64,000 nt of DNA, from positions 41,343 through 105,342 of the forward strand of contig NZ_KB905705.1 in assembly GCF_000380985.1 (NCBI RefSeq). The letters are read 5' to 3'. The stretch is from Proteiniphilum acetatigenes DSM 18083 (lineage in GTDB: Bacteria > Bacteroidota > Bacteroidia > Bacteroidales > Dysgonomonadaceae). The notes under the pieces were generated by a model, which saw only the letters and a program-made list of their open reading frames with translations, was not told the DNA's origin and made no database searches. The position numbers and the translations under genes were made by a program. Shown in pieces: positions 34,499 to 41,694 of the stretch (its first letter is position 1; every line of letters begins with the position of its first letter).

Positions 34499-34719
34499 TC
34501 CGAATTGTCTATGTTACATGGAAATACTTTATATATCTCTTTTTTTCACTATCAGAATTGATCTAATAGTTAACTAATAATCAACAACATAATAACACTG
34601 TATTGCATTTTGAGTCACAATTTAACTAATGTTAAAGCTTACTGAATTATAAATATTGCATTTTAAAGACAAATATATATCGAAAACAAGCCATTACTTT
34701 GCTGGAAATAAAAAACAAT
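34499..34719. other. A/T-rich intergenic stretch
   Basis: No gene, repeat or RNA recognised. TTACTTTG near 34695 is a weak -7 candidate for the lipoprotein that follows. Confidence 0.4.
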
Positions 34720-35011
34720 ATGAAGAAACTCTTTTTTATTCTTTTGGGGATCGCCGTTTCCTGTAGGTGGCGGCATCCATACAGGTTACGTCAAACGGAA
34801 ACTATACATTCACAGCTCCCTATACGACAACCAATCCATTACAATTATATATAATATTGATGGAGAAACCTATCGGCAAACTATTTCATTGAATGGTTTG
34901 ATCTTTCTAAACATTTATTTATCACAGCGACTGGTATCGGTGGAAACACCGGTGCCTTTTTTCACGTTTACCTTGCCGGAATCAAAATATTCTATTACCT
35001 TGCAGTCGTAA
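34720..35011 (+). pseudogene. Small lipoprotein gene broken by a frameshift
   Basis: ATG at 34720 opens a lipoprotein signal peptide (MKKLFFILLGIAVSC). That frame then runs 44 codons to an early stop. From about 34766 the +1 frame is open and clearly protein-like: GGIHTGYVKRKLYIHSSLYD, NQSITIIYNIDGETYRQTIS, ending FTFTLPESKYSITLQS-stop at 35011. Joining the two frames near the Cys codon gives a lipoprotein of about 96 residues. Either a one-base indel inactivated the gene or the assembly has an error. I do not recognise the family. Confidence 0.6.
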
Positions 35012-35160
35012 TGCGAAGTAATCGGCCTGCACAGTTTTCCGCATAAACATGCTGGCCTTCAGACAGTGTAACCTACTACCGGTGTAGGGTATAGACCGTC
35101 TCCCGCCATTAACGGTAACATGGGGGGGCGAAGTAAAAAGAGTAATTATACTTAAAAACC
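35012..35160. other. Gap between the broken lipoprotein and the subtilase cassette
   Basis: Contains a run of seven G (about 35121-35127) and no gene. It must hold the promoter of the cassette; no clear TAnnTTTG box was found. Confidence 0.35.
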
Positions 35161-35781
35161 ATGAACGCAAACAAACTTTCAACCGGAACGGGGCGCTATA
35201 TCCACCTGTTCCCTCTTGCAATGATACTGCCCGGGCTGATCACCTGCTTCGCCTATGCCGATATATCCCAAAACTACTGGGGGCTTTTCGGGCTGTTGGT
35301 CATCATTACTTTTGCCTGCATGTTGTCAGGCGGGCTGTTGGGCTTTCTGTTCGGAATTCCCAAACTGAACAGAAATTACAATCCCCGGGAAGATTATGAC
35401 AGAAGTACAAAATACATGCCGAATACTAACCTGGAAGATGTATCGGACTGGCTCACCAAGATAATTATCGGAGTTACCCTTACACAATTGGGCAAAATAC
35501 CCGGTTACCTGCAAAGCCTGGCCGATTATCTTATTGACAATAGCAGTCTGATGCTTCAGGTGGATTCTGCCAGACCTCTTCTGATTGCACTGATCATCTA
35601 TTCTCTCGTCGCCGGATTTATTACTGGTTATTTTTATACAAGGATTTATCTCCCAAACCTGTTCTCCATCATGGAGGAAAACAGAAGACAAAAGGCTGAA
35701 ATCGCTCTTTGGAGGGAAGAGGTACGGAAAAAAGAAGAACAATTATGCAACCACCAAAACTCGGAAGACAAACCTTCCTGA
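35161..35781 (+). CDS. Membrane protein of the subtilase cassette (GFLFGIP / NTNLE-SDWLTK type)
   Basis: A 206-residue protein with membrane segments at about 15-33, 41-66 and 139-162, and a fourth amphipathic or re-entrant segment around 97-112. The C-terminal tail (about 170-195, EENRRQKAEIALWREEVRKK) is a probable coiled coil. The signatures GGLLGFLFGIPK and NTNLEDVSDWLTKIIIGV are those of a small membrane module that I associate with NTP-dependent and protease-based conflict systems (similar to the module named YLATT in the literature, from memory). It overlaps the subtilase gene by 37 bases, so the two products are probably made together and may interact through the tail. Confidence 0.75.
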   Translation: MNANKLSTGTGRYIHLFPLAMILPGLITCFAYADISQNYWGLFGLLVIITFACMLSGGLLGFLFGIPKLNRNYNPREDYDRSTKYMPNTNLEDVSDWLTKIIIGVTLTQLGKIPGYLQSLADYLIDNSSLMLQVDSARPLLIALIIYSLVAGFITGYFYTRIYLPNLFSIMEENRRQKAEIALWREEVRKKEEQLCNHQNSEDKPS

Positions 35782-36971
35782 AAGACAATATCGTCTCGGC
35801 GGCCTCCGGTAACCCACGTTATACCGGCCGCTACTTCCTGATTCTCGACAAAAACAATAAAGAGATACTGGAAGCCATTCGCCTGCTTGAAAAAAGATGG
35901 GGACTATCCGTAGCCACCACAGCAGATTTTATCATTACACCACCGGATGAAACCCAATTAAAAGATGCCGATGCACTTGTATTCAACGAGCTGGGCGTAG
36001 CATTGGTCGGAGTGGAAGAAGAAAAGGTAGCACAGATGAAATTATCCGGCACCGGTTTTTTGATTGTACCGGAAAAGGTCGTTTACATTCAGGATGAGAT
36101 TCCCTCGGAAGATAACAACAGCAACGGCGCAACCTGGGGAATACACATTACCGAAGCGCTTCATTCGCCATATACAGGTGCCGGAATCAAAGTAGCGGTA
36201 TTGGATACCGGATTCCATATAAGTCATCCCGATTTTGAAGGACGGGAGATCACCAGCACTTCATTTGTCCCCGATGAACCGATTGATGACCTCCACGGGC
36301 ATGGAACCCATTGTATCGGTACCGCATGCGGATCGGTCAATGAACAGGGAGAACGTTATGGTGTGGCAAGCGGTGCCCATATCTATGCAGGAAAAGTACT
36401 AAGCAACCTGGGGAGCGGTGCACAGTCGTGGATACTGAACGGCATGACCTGGGCTGCCAACGAGGGATGTAAGGTGCTCTCCATGTCTCTCGGTTCCCCC
36501 GTATCGGAAGGAGAGAGTTACGATATAGCCTATGAGCGGGCGGCCCAATTCGCCCTTTCTAAAGGAACACTCATCGTCGCCGCGGCAGGGAATGGCAGCC
36601 AACGGTCAAAAAACCAATTCAGTCCCGTGGCAAGCCCGGCCGATTGTCCCTCTATCCTTGCCGTAGCTGCAATAAATTCGGAATTACAAGTCGGCGACTT
36701 CTCGAATCGTGCCGTTAACCCCTCCGGACTGATCGATATTGCTGCACCAGGGGTAGATATTTACTCTTCCTGGCCTATGCCGGCAAGATACCAGACCTTG
36801 TCTGGTACCAGTATGGCTACTCCTCATGTGGCAGGTATTGCAGCCCTCTTCTTCGAGAAATATCCGGATGCTACTCCTGCAATGATTGAAGATGAATTGA
36901 GAAAGAATGCCCGGACTCTCTCTTTACCGACCGAAGATGTGGGTGTAGGGCTCTCCATAGCCCCTGAATAA
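35745..36971 (+). CDS. Cytoplasmic S8-family serine peptidase (subtilase)
   Basis: A 408-residue protease counted from ATG 35745; the frame is open from 35709, but the internal ATG gives a normal start within the previous gene's end. No signal peptide is present. Residues 28-117 look like a propeptide-type domain (GRYFLILDKNN, then FLIVPEKVVYIQ). The catalytic domain (about 130-405) has the full triad: AVLDTG (Asp154), HGHGTH (His186), GTSMATPHVAG (Ser356), with oxyanion Asn in AAAGNGS (Asn283). It should be active in the cytoplasm unless restrained by its prodomain or by the 76-residue protein encoded 7 bases downstream. There is no transporter or secretion tag nearby. Confidence 0.93.
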   Translation: MQPPKLGRQTFLKDNIVSAASGNPRYTGRYFLILDKNNKEILEAIRLLEKRWGLSVATTADFIITPPDETQLKDADALVFNELGVALVGVEEEKVAQMKLSGTGFLIVPEKVVYIQDEIPSEDNNSNGATWGIHITEALHSPYTGAGIKVAVLDTGFHISHPDFEGREITSTSFVPDEPIDDLHGHGTHCIGTACGSVNEQGERYGVASGAHIYAGKVLSNLGSGAQSWILNGMTWAANEGCKVLSMSLGSPVSEGESYDIAYERAAQFALSKGTLIVAAAGNGSQRSKNQFSPVASPADCPSILAVAAINSELQVGDFSNRAVNPSGLIDIAAPGVDIYSSWPMPARYQTLSGTSMATPHVAGIAALFFEKYPDATPAMIEDELRKNARTLSLPTEDVGVGLSIAPE

Positions 36972-36978
36972 AAAGAAT

Positions 36979-37209
36979 ATGCGACAGATTATAATCACTA
37001 TATCGGAAATTTACCTGGACCGGTTGAATATTGTGGCGGAACAACTTCATCAGGAGGGACTGCTCATAATTAAACTCTATGAGTTCGGGGTTATTATCGG
37101 CATGGCGGAAGAGGAAGTCATTCCTAAAATACGCGATCATAAAGAAGTGGCCTCATTGGTAGAAGAAAAACAGGTAAATATTCCTCCACCCGATTCGGAG
37201 ATTCAATAA
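36979..37209 (+). CDS. Small stand-alone subtilisin-propeptide-like protein
   Basis: A 76-residue protein, 7 bases after the subtilase stop codon. Predicted order is strand (QIIITIS), helix (LDRLNIVAEQL), two strands (LLIIKLYEFGVIIGMA), helix (IPKIRDHKEVASL), strand (EEKQVNIP), that is the beta-alpha-beta-beta-alpha-beta fold of inhibitor I9/subtilisin propeptides. It ends PPPDSEIQ. Propeptides bind their protease through the C-terminal strand, which is what an intermolecular inhibitor or immunity protein would need. The assignment comes from secondary structure and context, not from a recognised family. Confidence 0.7.
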   Translation: MRQIIITISEIYLDRLNIVAEQLHQEGLLIIKLYEFGVIIGMAEEEVIPKIRDHKEVASLVEEKQVNIPPPDSEIQ

Positions 37210-37252
37210 TGAATATAAAATGCTCCCGTAATTACACAACTTGAATGGTTTA

Positions 37253-37290
37253 AAAAGAAAAACCCGCTAAATAGCGGGCTTTTTCTTTTG
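37253..37290. terminator. Bidirectional terminator after the subtilase cassette
   Basis: AAAAAGAAAAACCCGCTA-AA-TAGCGGGCTTTTTCTTTT. It lies about 45 bases past the last cassette gene and 4 bases past the tRNA-Lys 3' end on the other strand, so it serves both. Confidence 0.85.
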
Positions 37291-37294
37291 GTTG

Positions 37295-37367
37295 TGATCC
37301 GCCTGGGGCTCGAACCCAGGACCCCATCCTTAAAAGGGATGTGCTCTACCTGCTGAGCTAGCGAATC
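37295..37367 (-). tRNA. tRNA-Lys (anticodon TTT)
   Basis: A 73-nt cloverleaf on the minus strand. Acceptor arms are GATTCGC and GCGGATC, the D-arm AGCTCAGCAGGTAGAGC, the anticodon loop CTTTTAA with TTT, and the T-arm CCTGGGTTCGAGCCCCAGG. CCA is not encoded. A TATCTTTG promoter box lies 30 bases upstream. Confidence 0.95.
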
Positions 37368-37396
37368 GACCTGATGCTTTCTTTCAAAAGCGAGTG

Positions 37397-37404
37397 CAAA
37401 GATA
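37397..37404 (-). promoter_or_regulatory. Promoter -7 box for tRNA-Lys
   Basis: TATCTTTG is an exact -7 match. TTG about 20 bases upstream (37425-37427 on the complement) can serve as the -33 element. Confidence 0.6.
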
Positions 37405-37589
37405 AAATCTTTATTTTAATTATGCAACCTTAAAAGCCATAAAAAACCGGATTTTTTGTGCTGTTGCGGCTAAACAGCTAAGACCGAAAAGGTTTCCAAA
37501 CAGACTTTTTTTGCATTTTTATTTCACAGATCAATTTTCAATCACGAATTTGGGGTTGGATATTTGAAAATCATCAAATCAGCACTACT

Positions 37590-37605
37590 TCCCGATAGAT
37601 CGGGA
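37590..37605. repeat. Palindrome TCCCGATAGATCGGGA, downstream copy
   Basis: Identical to 39233-39248; the two copies flank the ahcY transcription unit. Confidence 0.55.
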
Positions 37606-37712
37606 TCATCGAATTATCAAACTTTCCACCTTTCGCTTCGCAGAATCTGCTCACACTCGGTAAAATCAGGCAAGCCTGTTTTTACACTCCCTTACCCGCA
37701 GATTTCCACTTC

Positions 37713-39131
37713 TCAATACCGATAATGTTCCGGCTTGTAAGGTCCTTCTACCGGTACACCTATATAATCGGCCTGTTTCTGTGTAAGGGTAGTCAACTTT
37801 ACGCCAATCCGTTCAAGATGGAGTCTTGCCACCTCTTCATCCAAATGTTTCGGCAAACGGTATACGCCTACTTCATAATTATTCTTCCAGAGGTCAATCT
37901 GCGCCAGTGTCTGGTTAGTGAATGAATTGCTCATCACAAACGAGGGATGCCCCGTGGCACAGCCTAAGTTCACCAAACGACCTTCAGCCAGCAGGAATAT
38001 CGAATTACCGGCGGGAAAAGTATATTTGTCTACCTGCGGCTTGATATTCAGGTGTTCAATTCCGGAGAAGGTCACCAGACGGTCCACCTGTATTTCATTG
38101 TCGAAATGACCGATATTGCACACGATAGCCTGGTCTTTCATCTGCTGCATATGCCCGATGGTGATCACGTCACGGTTTCCGGTCGTAGTGACAAATATAT
38201 TACCTTCTTTTACCGCTTCCTCCATCGTAGTCACCTCAAAACCTTCCATGGCTGCCTGTAGGGCACAGATAGGGTCGATCTCCGTAACGATCACACGTGC
38301 ACCATAGGTACGCATCGAATGAGCGCATCCCTTGCCTACATCGCCATAACCGAGGACTACCACCACCTTGCCGGCGATCATCACGTCGGTAGCCCGTTTG
38401 ATACCGTCCGCAAGCGATTCGCGACAACCATACAGGTTATCGAATTTCGATTTGGTCACCGAGTCGTTCACATTGATGGCAGGAACCAGCAATTCACCTC
38501 TCTCCATCATCTGATACAATCGGTGCACGCCTGTGGTAGTCTCTTCGGAGATCCCTTTCATTCCGGCTATAGTTTTGTGCCAACGCTGACCGTCCTCTTT
38601 CAGTATCCGGTTCAGCGTATCCAGAATAGCCTGTTCTTCCCGGTTGGATCCTTTTCTGTCGATGACAGAAGCATCATTTTCAGCCTGATATCCCATATGT
38701 ACCAGTAACGATGCATCACCGCCATCATCTACGATCAGATTAGGCCCTTCCCCGCCGGGAAAACGCAAAGCCATCTCGGTGCACCACCAGTATTCTTCCA
38801 GCGTTTCACCTTTCCAGGCAAACACAGGTACACCTGCAGCGGCTATGGCTGCAGCGGCATGATCCTGTGTGGAGAAAATATTACAACTGGCCCAACGCAC
38901 ATCGGCACCTAATTCCACCAGGGTCTCTATCAGCACAGCCGTTTGAATGGTCATGTGCAACGAACCCATCACACGGGCACCTTTCAAAGGCTTTTTCGAA
39001 GCATACTTCTTCCGTATCGCCATTAAGCCGGGCATCTCATGTTCGGCTATATCTATTTCTTTCCTTCCGAAGTCGGCCAACGAAATATCCGCTACCTTAT
39101 ACGGAAGATCGGGGGAGAAAATCATATCCAT
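37713..39131 (-). CDS. ahcY: Adenosylhomocysteinase
   Basis: Reversible NAD-dependent hydrolysis of S-adenosylhomocysteine to adenosine and homocysteine, clearing the product inhibitor of methyltransferases. The 472-residue product has [31 protein letters not shown], the NAD-binding [29 protein letters not shown] and the conserved C-terminal end KPEHYRY. It is full length with the usual bacterial insert. It is monocistronic, with a -7 box at 39168-39175. No SAH riboswitch was recognised in the short leader. Confidence 0.97.
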   Translation of the reverse strand: MDMIFSPDLPYKVADISLADFGRKEIDIAEHEMPGLMAIRKKYASKKPLKGARVMGSLHMTIQTAVLIETLVELGADVRWASCNIFSTQDHAAAAIAAAGVPVFAWKGETLEEYWWCTEMALRFPGGEGPNLIVDDGGDASLLVHMGYQAENDASVIDRKGSNREEQAILDTLNRILKEDGQRWHKTIAGMKGISEETTTGVHRLYQMMERGELLVPAINVNDSVTKSKFDNLYGCRESLADGIKRATDVMIAGKVVVVLGYGDVGKGCAHSMRTYGARVIVTEIDPICALQAAMEGFEVTTMEEAVKEGNIFVTTTGNRDVITIGHMQQMKDQAIVCNIGHFDNEIQVDRLVTFSGIEHLNIKPQVDKYTFPAGNSIFLLAEGRLVNLGCATGHPSFVMSNSFTNQTLAQIDLWKNNYEVGVYRLPKHLDEEVARLHLERIGVKLTTLTQKQADYIGVPVEGPYKPEHYRY

Positions 39132-39167
39132 TTTTATTCTATTTTGATTTATCGATTTTTAAGTCTG

Positions 39168-39175
39168 CAAAGTTA
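39168..39175 (-). promoter_or_regulatory. Promoter -7 box for ahcY
   Basis: TAACTTTG fits TAnnTTTG, 36 bases ahead of the ahcY start. It is back-to-back with the plus-strand box at 39196-39203. Confidence 0.5.
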
Positions 39176-39195
39176 CGAAATTTACGGAATGTTTC

Positions 39196-39203
39196 TACCT
39201 TTG
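39196..39203 (+). promoter_or_regulatory. Promoter -7 box for the HExxH-protein/msrAB unit
   Basis: TACCTTTG fits TAnnTTTG, about 100 bases ahead of the first coding start. The leader contains the palindrome at 39233-39248. Confidence 0.4.
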
Positions 39204-39232
39204 AATGAATGAAAGGTATGATGATGTGGTGA

Positions 39233-39248
39233 TCCCGATAGATCGGGA
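39233..39248. repeat. Palindrome TCCCGATAGATCGGGA, upstream copy
   Basis: Second copy of the 16-base palindrome found at 37590-37605, within GATGATG-rich text on both sides. As a leader hairpin it would precede the plus-strand gene at 39305. Confidence 0.55.
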
Positions 39249-39304
39249 CAAGTAATGATGATGTCATAATTATTGATTTTTTGGCATTTGAAATGAATGT
39301 ATGC

Positions 39305-39631
39305 ATGAAAGTTATCTATTCTGGTTTATTACCGGTAAAAGGATTCAGAGCAATCAACCTTTTCGGGGTCATCTTTGCAAGAAAGGAAGAGCCAGGGTTG
39401 GATGAGCGTATCCTCACCCATGAATCCGTTCATACCCGGCAGATGGTAGAGCTGCTGGTGATCGGATTTTATATCTGGTATGTGATGGAATGGATATTCA
39501 GATGGATCCGCTGTAAAGACAGGTACACCGCCTACAGGAATATCTGTTTCGAGCGTGAAGCATATGATAATGATACCGACCCACTCTATCTGCAACAAAG
39601 AAGGCGGTATGCTTTTATAAAATATCTGTAA
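39305..39631 (+). CDS. Mini membrane protein with an HExxH motif
   Basis: A 108-residue protein from ATG 39305; ATG 39293 is an alternative, and the frame itself opens with TTG at 39281. It contains LTHESVHTRQM (HExxH), then a hydrophobic stretch (about 52-67, LLVIGFYIWYVMEWIF), then FEREAYDND, whose Glu could be a third zinc ligand as in gluzincin peptidases. It is far shorter than M48 or M56 peptidases. Similar short proteins occur in Bacteroidota without a known role. It lies 19 bases ahead of msrAB, so the two are probably co-transcribed. Confidence 0.75.
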   Translation: MKVIYSGLLPVKGFRAINLFGVIFARKEEPGLDERILTHESVHTRQMVELLVIGFYIWYVMEWIFRWIRCKDRYTAYRNICFEREAYDNDTDPLYLQQRRRYAFIKYL

Positions 39632-39650
39632 ATATCAAAGAATTATTACA

Positions 39651-40604
39651 ATGAGGAGAACATATCTGCTGTTTCTGTTTACCCTCATTCTTGTCACTGC
39701 ATGTGGACAGGGTAATCAAAAAGAATCGGCTATTACAAAAAATAAAAATGAGCTTATGAACTATAATACATTGACCCCCGAAGAAGAAAGAGTGATCATC
39801 CACAAGGGAACAGAACGTCCTTTTACGGGCGAGTATCTGGATAATAAGGTAGCGGGAACATATTATTGTAAACGATGTGACGCCCCACTCTACCGTTCGG
39901 AAGATAAATTCGATTCGGATTGCGGATGGCCTTCTTTCGACGACGAGATCGAGGGTGCCGTGAAACGTATACGCGATGCTGACGGGCGCCGTACAGAAAT
40001 CGTTTGTAACAACTGCGGAGCACACCTGGGACATGTTTTCCTGGGTGAAGGGTTTACTCCCAAACAGACGCGTCACTGCGTGAACTCCATCTCGATGAAG
40101 TTTGTCCCTGCAAAAAAGGAAGGGCTCACAACTGCCTATTTTGCCTCCGGGTGTTTCTGGGGAACGGAATATTTCTTTATGAAAGCCCCGGGTGTGAAGC
40201 AGACCTCTGTGGGATTTATGGGCGGCCACGTAGAAAACCCCACCTATGAACAGGTGTGCCAGAAGAATACCGGGCATCTGGAAACGACAGAAGTGGTTTT
40301 CGATCCTGCTGTGACATCCTACGAAGAGATGGTGAAGCTTTTCTTCGAAACCCACGACTTCACACAGACCAACGGACAGGGACCGGATATAGGGCCGCAG
40401 TATCTCTCATGCATATTCTATTCCGATCCTGCCGAGAAAGCGATCGCAAATAAATATGTCGATATACTGACAGAAAAGGGATACAGGGTAGCTACCATGC
40501 TGAAACCGGCTTCCACTTTCTGGAAGGCAGAGGATTACCATCAACAGTATTACGAATACAAAGGTACCCTGCCCTACTGCCATAAGTATACAAAAATCTT
40601 CTGA
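39651..40604 (+). CDS. msrAB: Exported bifunctional methionine sulfoxide reductase MsrB-MsrA
   Basis: Repairs both epimers of methionine sulfoxide. The 317-residue protein has a lipoprotein signal peptide (lipobox LVTAC, Cys18), so it works outside the cytoplasm. The MsrB domain (about 38-158) has zinc ligands CKRC and CNNC and the catalytic Cys in TRHCVNS. The MsrA domain (about 163-310) has GCFWGTEYFF and the GHLETTEVVFDP region. The order is B then A, the reverse of the common PilB-type fusion. No thioredoxin domain is fused, so an external reductant is needed. Confidence 0.95.
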   Translation: MRRTYLLFLFTLILVTACGQGNQKESAITKNKNELMNYNTLTPEEERVIIHKGTERPFTGEYLDNKVAGTYYCKRCDAPLYRSEDKFDSDCGWPSFDDEIEGAVKRIRDADGRRTEIVCNNCGAHLGHVFLGEGFTPKQTRHCVNSISMKFVPAKKEGLTTAYFASGCFWGTEYFFMKAPGVKQTSVGFMGGHVENPTYEQVCQKNTGHLETTEVVFDPAVTSYEEMVKLFFETHDFTQTNGQGPDIGPQYLSCIFYSDPAEKAIANKYVDILTEKGYRVATMLKPASTFWKAEDYHQQYYEYKGTLPYCHKYTKIF

Positions 40605-40712
40605 CAAAACGGATGCTTTCGTAAAAATCCGCCCGGTTTGAAAACAATTCAAATTTTCATACGTTTAATTAATGTCGTTTAAATAGAATTGTTTAATTAA
40701 AAAAGAAAAATT

Positions 40713-41198
40713 ATGAAAGCATTACGTTTATTATCCGTAGTGACACTCATCTTTGCACTTGGAGTGGGTGTAACATCATGTAACCAGGTAAATGACGCAG
40801 ACATTCAAAGCGCAGCACAGGAATTGCTGGATGCAAACCCTGAACTGGCGGGAGTTACGGTAAGTGTGCAAAATAAAGTTGCCACCCTGACCGGAACTGT
40901 GAGCGATGACTCTGCCAAAGCTTATGCAGAAAGTATGGTAGCAGGAGTGCAAAACGTGACGTCGGTTGTCAACCAGGTGGAAGTAGTTCCGCCCGCACCC
41001 GATCATACTGCACTTGATGCCTCTATCAATGCAGCATTACCTGATGTGCTCAAGGACCACAGTACTGTGACAGCCACCGTACAGGACGGTGTTATTACGC
41101 TAAACGGTGAAATCAAGGAAAGCGATTTGCAGGTATTGATGGAGAAATTGAATGCATTAAACCCCGTACAGATCGTCAATAATTTGACTGTAAAATAG
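40713..41198 (+). CDS. Lipoprotein with two BON domains
   Basis: A 161-residue protein with a lipoprotein signal peptide (GVTSC, Cys23). Two BON repeats follow at about 30-95 (VSVQNKVATLTGTVSDDSA, then VTSVVNQVEV) and 98-161 (VTATVQDGVITLNGEIKESD, then VQIVNNLTV). BON domains bind phospholipid or support envelope integrity (as in OsmY), and this is the likely role. The next gene starts 7 bases downstream. Confidence 0.9.
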   Translation: MKALRLLSVVTLIFALGVGVTSCNQVNDADIQSAAQELLDANPELAGVTVSVQNKVATLTGTVSDDSAKAYAESMVAGVQNVTSVVNQVEVVPPAPDHTALDASINAALPDVLKDHSTVTATVQDGVITLNGEIKESDLQVLMEKLNALNPVQIVNNLTVK

Positions 41199-41205
41199 TA
41201 AATTT

Positions 41206-41616
41206 ATGGCTTTGACAGAAAAATACAAAGAACTGATTGATCTGTCCAGGTTGCACAGTCTCCTGGTCAGCGAATCGGGAAATGTACTGAAAATAGAGGG
41301 TACCGTTTCTAACGCCGAGGTGAAAGACAAGATGTGGGAAATCTACAAACGGATCGATCCCCATTTTAAGAGTAACGATCTGGTATTGAATGTAAAGACT
41401 GCCGTTAGAGACGGAAGCAAAGTAAGGGTTGTAACGCAGGAGAGTCGTTTGAACATCCGCAAAGGCCCCGGAACGGATCAACCTGTCGTAGGAAAAGCCG
41501 AAAAGGGAGATGTTATCACACTTATCAGTAAAGCAAACGACCAGTGGTGGTTGGTGCGTGATAACGACGGTGAAGAGGGTTATTGCTACTCGCAATACCT
41601 GGAACCGGTGCAGTAA
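41206..41616 (+). CDS. BON-like plus bacterial SH3 domain protein
   Basis: A 136-residue protein without a signal peptide. The N-terminal part (about 1-62) repeats the BON-like strand pattern (VSESGNVLKIEGTVSNAEVK). The C-terminal part (about 68-134) is a bacterial SH3 domain (ESRLNIRKGPGTDQPVVGKA, then WWLVRDNDGEEGYCYSQYL). SH3b domains usually bind cell-wall peptides, yet this protein lacks an export signal, so it may be exported in another way or work inside. It is in an operon with the BON lipoprotein and is followed by a strong terminator. Confidence 0.85.
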   Translation: MALTEKYKELIDLSRLHSLLVSESGNVLKIEGTVSNAEVKDKMWEIYKRIDPHFKSNDLVLNVKTAVRDGSKVRVVTQESRLNIRKGPGTDQPVVGKAEKGDVITLISKANDQWWLVRDNDGEEGYCYSQYLEPVQ

Positions 41617-41634
41617 TGAAATGAACGATCAATA

Positions 41635-41669
41635 ACAAAAAAGGTTGCCCGTAAGCAACCTTTTTTGTT
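41635..41669. terminator. Bidirectional terminator between the SH3 gene and the mannan PUL
   Basis: AACAAAAAAGGTTGC-CCGTAA-GCAACCTTTTTTGTT: a perfect stem with T runs on both strands, between two convergent units. Confidence 0.9.
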
Positions 41670-41694
41670 ATTACACTTTTCTGTAAGACAGGTC

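Larger units (their letters stand above)
37368..37712. other. Gap between tRNA-Lys and ahcY
   Basis: Holds the tRNA-Lys promoter, one TCCCGATAGATCGGGA palindrome (37590-37605) and text-like repeats (ATCATCAAATCAGC, CTTTCCACCTTTCGC). No gene is seen. Confidence 0.55.

Noticed and set aside
34982..35221. 79-codon minus-strand frame before the subtilase cassette
   Set aside because: Overlaps the start of the membrane-protein gene and the frameshifted lipoprotein; no start signal and no similarity recognised.
28474..37209. Genomic island or prophage covering the regulator and subtilase region
   Set aside because: No integrase, transposase, terminal repeats or tRNA-end duplication were found; tRNA-Lys at 37295 shows no second partial copy nearby.
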